Origin: Paenibacillus silviterrae
GTDB lineage: Bacteria; Bacillota; Bacilli; Paenibacillales; NBRC-103111
Reading direction: 5' to 3'
Length of the DNA stretch: 64,000 nucleotides
Assembly (NCBI RefSeq): GCF_030167925.1
Contig: NZ_JASKUT010000001.1
Location: 2,046,001-2,110,000, forward strand
Both the position numbers and the translations under genes were made by a program. The notes under the pieces are model-generated. The model was given only the letters and a program-made list of their open reading frames with translations. It was not told the origin of the DNA and searched no databases. This document shows positions 45,687 through 53,609 of the stretch, piece after piece; the stretch's first letter is position 1; each line of letters opens with the position of its first letter.

Positions 45687-46535
45687 ATGAATGAACCGAT
45701 GCCGCTTACCTATGGCGCCGAGGAAGGCGACTTTTACTTTCAGCACGTGAAGCGTACCGAGCCGTTCGAGCGGACGAATCATTTTCACGGAACCTACGAA
45801 ATCTTCTACCTCATGGCCGGTCAGCGGGCATACTTCATTAAGGACCGCTCCTACCTTATTTCGCCCGGCGATCTGGTGTTTATAAATAAGCATGATGTGC
45901 ATAAAACCTCCGATGTCGGACCCTCCGGCTACGAGCGGATCGTCATCAACTTCAGCGATAAGTTTATCGGAGCGGATCATCCTTTGTTCCATCCGGCTTT
46001 ATTCGCCGTATTTCAGCAGCCAACAAATGTATTCAGCCTCAAGCTGCCGGATCAGCTGTTCGTGCAGACCATTATGAACAAGATGACGAAGGAGCTGAAG
46101 GAGCGCGCCTCGGGCTACGAAACGTATGTCAAGCTGCTGCTCGCCGAGCTGCTGCTGTTCTCCAGCCGTTATGCCGAGCGTCAGGAGGCCGTCTCCTTCG
46201 AGCATGCCAGCCCGATGCATAAGAAAATATCGGAAATCGTCCGTTACATTAATGAGCATTACAGCGAACCGATGACCTTGTCGGCGATGTCGGAGCGCTT
46301 TTTTATGAGCCCTTATTATTTAAGCCGCGCCTTTAAAGATGTGACTGGCTTTACCTTCATCGAATATGTCAACACGACCCGAATCAAGGAAGCGCAGCGG
46401 CTGCTGAAGGAGACGAATCTCAAAATCATCCGCATTGCCGAGGCGGTCGGCTTTGAGAATATCGCCCACTTCGGCCGAATGTTCAAAAAGCTGACGAAGC
46501 AGACCCCGATCCACTTTCGCAAGCATTCCCGATAA
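45687..46535 (+). CDS. AraC-family regulator of hexuronate genes (probable)
   Basis: 282 residues. N-terminal cupin (FERTNHFHGTYEIFYLMAGQRAYFIKDRSYLISPGDLVFINKHDVH), C-terminal double helix-turn-helix (YSEPMTLSAMSERFFMSPYYLSRAFKDVTGFTFIEYVNTTRI, then AEAVGFENIAHFGRMFKKLTKQTP). AGGAGG precedes the ATG by 10 nt. Divergent placement next to uxaE-uxaC makes it the likely sugar-acid sensor of that operon; this is position-based inference. Confidence 0.85.
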   Translation: MNEPMPLTYGAEEGDFYFQHVKRTEPFERTNHFHGTYEIFYLMAGQRAYFIKDRSYLISPGDLVFINKHDVHKTSDVGPSGYERIVINFSDKFIGADHPLFHPALFAVFQQPTNVFSLKLPDQLFVQTIMNKMTKELKERASGYETYVKLLLAELLLFSSRYAERQEAVSFEHASPMHKKISEIVRYINEHYSEPMTLSAMSERFFMSPYYLSRAFKDVTGFTFIEYVNTTRIKEAQRLLKETNLKIIRIAEAVGFENIAHFGRMFKKLTKQTPIHFRKHSR

Positions 46536-46581
46536 TCAGTCATTTATCAGCATTCTATCATGATCTCATGTATGGCGGCCG

Positions 46582-46590
46582 TGCTATAAT
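46582..46590 (+). promoter_or_regulatory. Extended -10 promoter of the tagO-like gene
   Basis: TGC followed by TATAAT (46585-46590), a TGnTATAAT extended -10. Transcription would begin near 46597, downstream of the ATG codons at 46568 and 46589, which argues against those as starts. Confidence 0.6.
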
Positions 46591-46630
46591 GATCCTACCT
46601 GTGGTTTTATTTTCCTGGGAGGGATGCATT

Positions 46631-47599
46631 ATCAGTTACTTGGCCGCATTTTTGTTATCCTTTACCATCGTCCTCCTCTTCATTCCCCCGCTTCGCAGGC
46701 TGGCCTTTCGCATCGACTTTGTGGACAAGCCCAAGCCGGGGGTTGAGCGCAAAATTCACCGGGAGCCCATCCCGCTTACGGCGAGCATCGCCATTTTTAT
46801 CGGGTTCGTCGTGAGCTTCGTTATCTTCGTGCAAGAAGAAAGCTGGCTGAGAACAGGGGCTGTCTTAGGCGGCGGCTTACTGGTGCTCGGAATCGGCATG
46901 GTGGACGATTGGTTCAAAACTCATGGCAAGGAATTCCCGGCGCTGCCGAAAATGCTCGTGCAGATGACGGCTGCCGTACTTGTGTACCAATCGGGCATTG
47001 TTTTCTACGGCTTCTCGAACCCGCTGACGGGGACCGATGTCCTTCTACCCGCCTGGCTGCAGTTTGTTTTGACGGTGCTGTGGATTTTCGGAGTGACTAC
47101 CGTCATCAACTTTACCGACGGCATGGACGGACTGGCCGGAGGCATCTCGGCTATCTCGGCCATAACGCTCTTCGTCGTTGCTCTGGCCAAGGGTCAATCG
47201 GAATCGGCGATGATTGCGATCATTCTTGTTGGCGCCGCTATAGCCTATCTTAAGTACAACAAGCCTCCGGCTAAGGTCTTCATGGGCGATGCCGGCGCGA
47301 CCTTCCTTGGATTTATGCTGGGCGTCGTCGCCTTGGACGGCGCCTTCAAAGGGGCGACGGTGCTCTCGGTGTTCATCCCGATTCTGGCGCTGGGCGTACC
47401 GATTTTTGACAATGTCTTTGTCGTTGTAAAAAGACTGCTTGCCGGAAAGCCGATCTACCAGGCGGACGCCACCCAAGCGCATTATCGTCTGCTGCGAACC
47501 GGACTGAATCCAAAGCAGGTAGTACTGTTCCTTTGCCTGATCAATACATGCTTCGGTCTGACGTCCATCGTCCTGCTCTTGATTGACGGTAAGTCCTAG
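46631..47599 (+). CDS. TagO/WecA/MraY-type sugar-phosphate transferase
   Basis: 322 residues. Membrane family with motifs VDKPKPGVERKIHREPIPLTASIAIFIG, GIGMVDDWF (DDxxD region), TTVINFTDGMDGLAGGISAI (NFxDGxDGLA) and KVFMGDAGATFLGFMLG. It transfers GlcNAc-phosphate-type sugar to undecaprenyl phosphate to start teichoic acid or other polymer synthesis. The usual N-terminus begins I-S-Y-L-A-A-F-L-L at ATC 46631, 7 nt after GGAGGG, so I place the start there. A longer leaderless GTG start at 46601 is the alternative. Confidence 0.85.
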   Translation: MSYLAAFLLSFTIVLLFIPPLRRLAFRIDFVDKPKPGVERKIHREPIPLTASIAIFIGFVVSFVIFVQEESWLRTGAVLGGGLLVLGIGMVDDWFKTHGKEFPALPKMLVQMTAAVLVYQSGIVFYGFSNPLTGTDVLLPAWLQFVLTVLWIFGVTTVINFTDGMDGLAGGISAISAITLFVVALAKGQSESAMIAIILVGAAIAYLKYNKPPAKVFMGDAGATFLGFMLGVVALDGAFKGATVLSVFIPILALGVPIFDNVFVVVKRLLAGKPIYQADATQAHYRLLRTGLNPKQVVLFLCLINTCFGLTSIVLLLIDGKS

Positions 47600-47605
47600 C
47601 AAAAC

Positions 47606-47651
47606 AACAAGCCGTTCCATCCCTGATCATTGGGTTTGGAGCGGCTTGTTT
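47606..47651. terminator. Terminator between the tagO-like and AbrB-type genes
   Basis: AACAAGCCG (47606-47614) pairs with CGGCTTGTT (47642-47650) with further TTCCA/TGGAG pairing inside. It serves the convergent genes; the plus-side T-run is short. Confidence 0.65.
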
Positions 47652-47662
47652 CATGAGCAGGG

Positions 47663-48736
47663 CTACTCGTTCTCCGACCGGGTGCTTCTTGCGCGAAACG
47701 CCCACCTTAGCCCATAGGGAACAATAAATAAAATAAAAAGAATGCGAAACATTTGATACGCGACCACAAGGGAAACATCGGCGTGAACCGTCGTTGCCGT
47801 AACCCCCATCTCCGTCATCCCGCCGGGGGATGTGCCCAGGAAGGCAGTAGCCACACTCATCTGCTGCATGCTGCTGAACCAGAAGCTCAGCGCCAGCGAG
47901 AAACCGACAATGAACAGTCCGCTGATGACCGAAAGCGGCAGCAGCCTGCGCCAGCCCGCAAGCGACGTTAGCTTGATACCGAGGCCCAGGTACACGCCGA
48001 GGCACCACTGTGCGGCAAGAATCATCGGGCTTGGCAGATGAGGCGGCGGAAACCCGGATACCGTAAGCAGCGCGGCTGCAGCCAGCGGTCCTAGGAACCA
48101 TGGCGTCGGCAGCTTCAGTCGAACCGATAGCAAGGCAGCCGCCAGGACGAAGCCCGCGAGCAGCACCCAGGTGTAGGGCTCGCCGAAGATCGATGAAACC
48201 CCGCTTGCCGATGCGGGCGAAGAAGTGCTGAGATCGTCTGGACCGTTTGTCAGGGAATGCACCGCCAAGAAAGGAACGACGAAGATGACCGTAAGCAGCC
48301 GGATCGTCTGCAGAAAAGCTACCACCGTCTGATCCGCCCCTTGCACTTCCTCCGCCAAAACCACCATCTGGGACAATCCGCCGGGGATCGAGCCGATGAC
48401 GCTTGAAGCGGCATCAATTCCTGTAAAACGAGTCAGCAATCCAGCCATCAGGAGGCTGAAGCCGACCGTCAGCACGGTTGCGAGAAGCATCCAAGGCAGC
48501 TGCGTCACGATCTGACGGGCGCTATCGGCCGTGAAGGCAAGTCCCATTGCATAACCGAGCAGCACCAGTCCGACGTTACGAAGCCATAGCGGGAAGCTGA
48601 GCTGGCGGCGGGTGAAGCCGGTCCAGAGAAGCACTCCGGCAAGCGGTCCGAGCATCCAGCTTAGCGGTACACGAAGCCAAGTAAAGAGCAGCCCAAAGAC
48701 GACTGTAATGAGAACCGTTTCCAAAAAACGCAGCAT
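47663..48736 (-). CDS. AbrB-family membrane protein
   Basis: 357 residues from ATG 48736, 8 nt after GGAGG. About ten hydrophobic segments in two similar halves with the duplicated family motif RVPLSWMLGPLAG and LPTPWFLGPLAAAALL (PxxWxLGPL). These AbrB-duplication membrane proteins are of unknown transport function (often annotated ammonia monooxygenase-like). The GSIPGGLSQMVVLAEEV and GTSPGGMTEMGVTA repeats confirm the family. Confidence 0.9.
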   Translation of the reverse strand: MLRFLETVLITVVFGLLFTWLRVPLSWMLGPLAGVLLWTGFTRRQLSFPLWLRNVGLVLLGYAMGLAFTADSARQIVTQLPWMLLATVLTVGFSLLMAGLLTRFTGIDAASSVIGSIPGGLSQMVVLAEEVQGADQTVVAFLQTIRLLTVIFVVPFLAVHSLTNGPDDLSTSSPASASGVSSIFGEPYTWVLLAGFVLAAALLSVRLKLPTPWFLGPLAAAALLTVSGFPPPHLPSPMILAAQWCLGVYLGLGIKLTSLAGWRRLLPLSVISGLFIVGFSLALSFWFSSMQQMSVATAFLGTSPGGMTEMGVTATTVHADVSLVVAYQMFRILFILFIVPYGLRWAFRARSTRSENE

Positions 48737-48814
48737 CACTGCTCCCTCCCCTTTCGCATAAGCAGGCAAAGCAACCCCTTCCGGCCCAAATGCCGAAAGG
48801 GGTTCTCCTGCTGA

Positions 48815-49930
48815 TTAGATTAAGTTTTCCGGGTTCAGCTTCTCCAGCTCCGGCACTACGAAGCGTCCGTCCTTACGGATCAGACGGTCGTCAAAGTAAA
48901 TTTCTCCGCCGCCGTACTCCGGGCGCTGGATCAGCACCATATCCCAATGGACGGAGGAACGGTTCCCGTTATCCGCCTCTTCATAGGCATTACCCGGCGT
49001 GAAATGGATGCTGCCGTCAATCTTCTCATCGAACAAGATATCCTTCATCGGCTTCTTGATATACGGATTGACGCCGATCGCGAATTCGCCGATATACCGC
49101 GCTCCCTCGTCCGTATCCAATATTTCGTTCAGCCGCTGCGTGTCGCTTCCCGTAGCTTCTACGATTTTCCCATTCTCGAAGCGAAGCATAATATTCTCGA
49201 AGGAAGTCCCTGCATAAATCGTCGGGGCGTTATATGTAATGACTCCGTTGACCGATTCCTTCAGCGGTGCCGTAAACACCTCGCCGTCCGGAATATTCAG
49301 CTTGCCTGCGCATTTGATGGCAGGAATATCCTTGATCGAGAAGCTGAGGTCGGTTCCGGGTCCCACCAGACGAACCTTGTCCGTACGATTCATCAGCTCT
49401 ACGAGGCTTTCCATGGCCTCGGACATTTTGCTGTAATCCAGGTTGCATACTTGAAAGTAAAAGTCCTCGAACGCCTCGGTGCTCGTATTGGCCTGCTGAG
49501 CCATGGAAGGGCTCGGATAACGCATGATCACCCATTTGGTGTGGTTGACGCGCTGATCCGTAACCGGCCGCTGATACAGCTTGGTGAACAGCTGCATTTT
49601 GTCGGAAGGAACGTCCGATGTCTCGGTAATGTTGTCGCCGCTGCGCACGCCAAGGTAGGCGTCCATTTGCTTCATGCGGTGAAGCTCAAGCTCCGCCATA
49701 CGACGGTACAGCTCCTCCGAGCCACCCAGCATAATACTGCGGGTTACGGCAGGATCACGATATTCTACGATAGGATAGCCGCCTGCGGCGTAAACCTCTT
49801 CTATTAAACACTTGGTCAATTCATAATCGCGAAGTCCGATCATTTCAAGCAAAATCGTTTCTCCAGGCTGCAGATCAACCGAATACCGGATCAGGTTGCG
49901 GGCAAATGTTTTAAGTCTTGGATCTCGCAT
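48815..49930 (-). CDS. M29 family aminopeptidase
   Basis: 371 residues from ATG 49930 after AAGGAGG. Thermophilic-type metalloaminopeptidase (AmpS/PepS-like): VDLQPGETILLEMIGL, NIPDGEVFTAPLKESVNGVI (metal-binding Glu), GARYIGEFAIGVNPYIKKPMKDILFDEKIDGSIHFTPGNAYEEADNGNRSSVHWDMVLIQRPEYGGGEIYFDD (His/Asp ligands). It trims N-terminal residues from peptides in the cytosol. Long length and motifs fit the family. Confidence 0.95.
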   Translation of the reverse strand: MRDPRLKTFARNLIRYSVDLQPGETILLEMIGLRDYELTKCLIEEVYAAGGYPIVEYRDPAVTRSIMLGGSEELYRRMAELELHRMKQMDAYLGVRSGDNITETSDVPSDKMQLFTKLYQRPVTDQRVNHTKWVIMRYPSPSMAQQANTSTEAFEDFYFQVCNLDYSKMSEAMESLVELMNRTDKVRLVGPGTDLSFSIKDIPAIKCAGKLNIPDGEVFTAPLKESVNGVITYNAPTIYAGTSFENIMLRFENGKIVEATGSDTQRLNEILDTDEGARYIGEFAIGVNPYIKKPMKDILFDEKIDGSIHFTPGNAYEEADNGNRSSVHWDMVLIQRPEYGGGEIYFDDRLIRKDGRFVVPELEKLNPENLI

Positions 49931-50074
49931 GGGATATGATCCCTCCTTCAAGGTTTCATTACAAATTCTACTCTTCACTGTACCCAATTTTCACAAAAAC
50001 TTCAAATGAAATGCGAAGAAAGGACCTGCCCCCTGTAAAGATCAGGAAGCAAGCCCTCTCGATTAGAACCTGTC

Positions 50075-50410
50075 TTAGCAGCTGCGATTCGAGCTGCGAA
50101 CGAAGGTTACGCCTACGCGAAGTACGGCGAATTCGACGCCGTTACGGCAGAAGAAAATCCGAACGGTTCTCCCGGATGTGAAGCGAATGCGGACAGGGAA
50201 ACGGCTGACAAGTGCCAGGATGCGGCGAATGCCGAGCACATCTCCAGTCAAAATCGCTACCAGCAGGAGGCGAAGAAGTCCAAGACGGCGAAGCTTTCTC
50301 ACCACCCTGCGAAGATAGGCGACATCTCCGCGACCGGAGAAGGTTAAGCAAACACGGCGGCGTGAACGAAGGGGACGTAAGCAAATACGGGCAATGCGAG
50401 TAAAGTCCAC
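50075..50410 (-). CDS. Arg-rich small protein, function unknown
   Basis: 111 residues from GTG 50410, 7 nt after GAGGAGG (the GTG 50419 that opens the longest frame is itself the ribosome site). It is strongly basic: DFTRIARICLRPLRSRRRVCLTF, GDVAYLRRVVRKLRRLGLLRLLLVAILTG, SRFPVRIRFTSGRTVRIFFCRNG. The middle LLRLLLVAILTG could be a short hydrophobic helix. Positive charge suggests nucleic-acid or membrane contact, but I do not recognise a family. Orphan between the M29 gene and a repeat. Confidence 0.55.
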   Translation of the reverse strand: MDFTRIARICLRPLRSRRRVCLTFSGRGDVAYLRRVVRKLRRLGLLRLLLVAILTGDVLGIRRILALVSRFPVRIRFTSGRTVRIFFCRNGVEFAVLRVGVTFVRSSNRSC

Positions 50411-50514
50411 ATGTATCACCTCCTCGACTCAAGATAATTCATGATATGAAGGAGGAAGGGAGGTGGATTGTACGGATGGACAGCGGCAGATGCACATTTC
50501 CACGTGAAGAGGAG

Positions 50515-51150
50515 GTTGCAGAGCACGAAGATTTCTGCGAATATACAACATGCCAACACCGTTTGACTCGTTTCAAGCAGTTGTGCTTCTCAAAAAGATG
50601 CCTATTGTCACAAATCCCGTTATGAGCCTCATTTAGGATCGTTGATTTCTGCAGTATAAGTCAATTACATAATTAGAAAACCCTTGTGGAATAAGGTTAT
50701 TCGGCATACAAAAGCAGGAGTACCTCCCCACATTCTCGAAGCTAAGGTTACCAAATGTCATGGGCAACACGAAGGCGCAAAAAAACGGGCTTTTGTCGAT
50801 CTCGAACTAATTGTACAACTCGAAATCGGTTACCTGTGGCAGATAGATGGCGTTACAGGGCGTCTGGCGCTTAACACGGCCCGGTAATGCTCTCTGTAAC
50901 GTTATGAAATCATCTTACTGTACCAAAAATGTGTTGATCTGCCACTGTAAGATGAAAAAATCGCGTTACAATGCGTATGGTGCTTAACACGGCCCGGTAA
51001 CGCTCCTTGTAACGTTATGAAATCATCTTACTGTACCAAAAATGTGTTCATCTGCCACCGTAAAATGAAAAAATCGCGTTACAGGCGTCTAGCGCTTATA
51101 TCGGGTCGGTAATGCTCCTTGTAACGTTATGAAAATCATCTTAATGGGCA
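50515..51150. repeat. Dispersed composite repeat, long copy 2
   Basis: Fills most of the gene-free gap 50411-51303. From about 50642 it aligns with 32124-32615. The 5' flank (TTCTGCGAATATACAACATG at about 50542, then TTTGACTCGTTTC and AAAAGATGCCTATTGTCACA near 50597) matches the short copy at 20.7-20.9 kb in order. No coding frame is credible. Ends are approximate. Confidence 0.75.
50852..51143. repeat. 113-bp tandem repeat, two full units and a partial third
   Basis: GTTACA starts lie at 50852, 50965 and 51078, exactly 113 apart. In unit 1, GTTACAG (50852) pairs with CTGTAAC (to 50900). TCATCTTAC (50910-50918) pairs with GTAAGATGA (50947-50955). In unit 2 the first stem end is GTTACAA with TTGTAAC, a compensated change. 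Confidence 0.8.
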
Positions 51151-51292
51151 GAAGTCGCAAGCAGATTTGCGCTGCCAAAGCTCAATTGGTGCGATTGAAG
51201 TCAATATTATTATGAAATTGTCTTGTGTAACAGCATTGCACCCCACACACATTGCTTCAAACCATCACCAGTGGGCGCACATAACCATATAA

Positions 51293-51322
51293 AAAAAGGC
51301 CTCCTATTGAAGAGGAAGGCCT
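51293..51322 (-). terminator. Terminator overlapping the ndk stop codon
   Basis: Minus strand AGGCCTTCCT ... AGGAGGCCT stem (one-base asymmetry) followed by TTTTTTT. The stem contains the last ndk codons. Confidence 0.8.
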
Positions 51323-51768
51323 GTTTCACTGATACCATGTTCTGTAGGTATAGGCTGATTATATGCTGCTTCAGGGAAGAAATTCGCAATTTCCCGTTCG
51401 GCGCTTTCTCTGGAATCCGAGCCGTGAATCACATTGGAGCCCACCTCTACGGCAAAGTCTCCCCGGATGGTTCCCGGAGCGGCGTCAAGCGGATTCGTCT
51501 TCCCCATCATTGCTCGGGACAGCTGGATAACATTAGTCCCCTGCCATACCATCGCGAACACAGGAGCCGACGTAATAAACTGCACCAGCTCACCGAAAAA
51601 CGGCTTCTCGCGATGCTCCGCATAATGGGCTTCCGCTTGCTCTCTTGTTACATGCATCAGCTTGGCCCCCAGCAGCTCGAAGCCCTTCTCTTCAAATCGC
51701 TGTACAAGCTTGCCGACCAGCTTTCGTTGCACTCCGTCCGGCTTGATCATCAGGAAGGTTCTTTCCAC
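51304..51768 (-). CDS. ndk: Nucleoside diphosphate kinase
   Basis: 154 residues. [20 protein letters not shown] at the N-terminus, and the active-site histidine loop [20 protein letters not shown]. It balances NTP/dNTP pools by phosphotransfer through the histidine. Normal family length. Its terminator overlaps the stop codon. The start ATG has a GGAG site. Confidence 0.97.
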   Translation of the reverse strand: MERTFLMIKPDGVQRKLVGKLVQRFEEKGFELLGAKLMHVTREQAEAHYAEHREKPFFGELVQFITSAPVFAMVWQGTNVIQLSRAMMGKTNPLDAAPGTIRGDFAVEVGSNVIHGSDSRESAEREIANFFPEAAYNQPIPTEHGISETGLPLQ

Positions 51769-51876
51769 AGTTCAACACTCCTTATTGTAGTAGGGTTCGT
51801 TGCCGTCTCCTCATTTTATCCAAGAATAACCTGCCTCAAACCGGCCTGCCGAGGAATTCCCACCTCCGACCGGACA

Positions 51877-51885
51877 TGATATAAT
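51877..51885 (+). promoter_or_regulatory. Extended -10 promoter for the LTA-synthase-like gene
   Basis: TGA followed by TATAAT (51880-51885) matches TGnTATAAT, 44 bp before the ATG at 51929. No -35 is evident. Confidence 0.55.
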
Positions 51886-51928
51886 GTCACTCATGAAAGT
51901 TCATTTCCTATGAAGCGGGTGGCCGTGG

Positions 51929-53473
51929 ATGCCCTTTTATTTACGCTTGCTGACAATCATCACCTGTGCTGTTGCACTGCTCACCTTAGAATCCTCCTCC
52001 ATTTTGAACAAAGCGGCCAAATCGCCGACCGCAGCACCGACCAGCTTCGATACGACCGTAGTCCCGACGGGACCGCTGTCTAAGGAGCCGACGATCATCA
52101 TCGTACTAAGCGAAACCTTTTGGGACATGACCCGGCTGCCGAACGTGAAATTTTCCCGGGATCCGATCCCAACCTTTCGCCGGCTGGCGGAGCTATACCC
52201 GAGCGGAACGATGCTTTCCCCCATGTTCGGCGGCGGAACGGCAAATGTGGAGCTGGAGGTGCTGACAGGCAAATCGTACCGGTTCTTCGAGGATGGCTCG
52301 AATCCTTATGAAACCGTCATCAAGCAGCCTACAGGCTCGCTTGCACATATTTTGGCCGGTCAGGGATATTCCACCGCCGCCATTAGTTCTTACCATCATT
52401 GGCATCTGGGGAGCTCCGAGGTGTACAAGCATCTAGGCTTCCAGCGGTTCATCAGCTATGACTACTTCAACCCCGACGAATTCGTAGGCCCGTATATCGG
52501 AGATCACGCAGTAGCCAAACGGATTATCGAGCAAACCCGGCAGACCGAGGGGCCCGATTTTATTTTTGCTAACACAATGGAGAACCACTATCATTACTTT
52601 GAAGGCAAGTTTGACAAAAACACGATCGACGTGAAAGGCAGCCTGGGACGTGAGGCCCGAGGAGTGCTGGAGACGTATGCGCAAGGCAGCTCCGGTGCGG
52701 ATCACATGCTGCAGGAGCTTGTCGATTATTTCAACCGGTCCGGCGAGCCGGTGGTGCTGGTGTGGTTCGGCGATCATCTGCCGTACTTCGATAAGGACTA
52801 TTTCATCTATCGTGACACGCACTATATCAGCGGGGAGAACGATCCTGATTTTCTGGAAAAAATGCACCGCGTTCCATTGCTCGTATGGAGTAACGCGGTT
52901 ACGCTTCCGACAGAGACACTGAATATGAGTCCCTCCTTCCTCGGACCTTACGTCCTGAAGGCAGCGGGCCGGCAAGGAAATGCCTTTACCGATTATTTGG
53001 AACAGCTATCCAAGCGGATGCCGATTGTGCCCCCGGAGAGCCACTATGCCGAATATAGCGTGGATCGGAGCTTGGTGGAGGAATATCGGATGCTGCAGGA
53101 AGCGGGGCTTCAAGCGGAGATCGGCGGAGCCGCCGGTTTGATTGATCCGCCAGGGTATCAGCACGGCTATGAGCAGGCCATTGACTCCGTATCGCCAAAT
53201 TCGGTGATGCTGGGTGAATCGTTCCGCACGGAGCATGGCCGTTCGGTTATGGTGGTAAGAGGCCATCGCTTCGGCATAGGCAGCACGCTGTTCATGGACG
53301 GCAAGAAGCTTACAACGAAGTGGCATGACGAGGGGACTCTAAGCGCCGAAGTGCCGAAGGACATTCTGACTCGCGCAGGGCTGCATTCCGTACAGGTGAA
53401 GGTAATCGATTCGAAGGAGCAGGTGATTGCAGAATCGGATACGGCTCCGTTTCTGGTGAATGCATTGCGATAA
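51929..53473 (+). CDS. LTA-synthase-like sulfatase-fold protein with C-terminal TIG-like domain
   Basis: 514 residues. One N-terminal membrane segment (LRLLTIITCAVALLTLESS) and then the LtaS-type enzyme domain: VLSETFWD (Glu), GGGTANVELEVLTG (Thr nucleophile), NHYHYF, and WFGDHLPYF (Asp-His metal ligands), so the alkaline-phosphatase-like active site is intact. Usual LtaS has a five-segment membrane part of about 200 residues, missing here. The last about 110 residues (AIDSVSPNSVMLGES, VVRGHRFGIGSTLFMDGK) resemble an IPT/TIG domain. It may modify a surface polymer outside the cell. The TGA in frame 15 bp upstream limits the start to this ATG. Confidence 0.82.
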   Translation: MPFYLRLLTIITCAVALLTLESSSILNKAAKSPTAAPTSFDTTVVPTGPLSKEPTIIIVLSETFWDMTRLPNVKFSRDPIPTFRRLAELYPSGTMLSPMFGGGTANVELEVLTGKSYRFFEDGSNPYETVIKQPTGSLAHILAGQGYSTAAISSYHHWHLGSSEVYKHLGFQRFISYDYFNPDEFVGPYIGDHAVAKRIIEQTRQTEGPDFIFANTMENHYHYFEGKFDKNTIDVKGSLGREARGVLETYAQGSSGADHMLQELVDYFNRSGEPVVLVWFGDHLPYFDKDYFIYRDTHYISGENDPDFLEKMHRVPLLVWSNAVTLPTETLNMSPSFLGPYVLKAAGRQGNAFTDYLEQLSKRMPIVPPESHYAEYSVDRSLVEEYRMLQEAGLQAEIGGAAGLIDPPGYQHGYEQAIDSVSPNSVMLGESFRTEHGRSVMVVRGHRFGIGSTLFMDGKKLTTKWHDEGTLSAEVPKDILTRAGLHSVQVKVIDSKEQVIAESDTAPFLVNALR

Positions 53474-53503
53474 GGTGCGGCTATCCGGCTGCTTATAACG
53501 ACG

Positions 53504-53549
53504 AAATCCCGAGCATTCGGTCCTTCAAAGACGAATGCTCGGGATTTTT
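53504..53549. terminator. Terminator between the sulfatase-like and ABC transporter genes
   Basis: AAATCCCGAGCATTCG (53504-53519) pairs perfectly with CGAATGCTCGGGATTT (53532-53547), followed by TT on the plus strand. Very stable 16-bp stem between convergent genes. Confidence 0.88.
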
Positions 53550-53609
53550 GTCAATCTGTGCGCTTGCCCGGGAAATGCGGTTAGCACCTGAAATCAAATC
53601 CAAAGGGCG

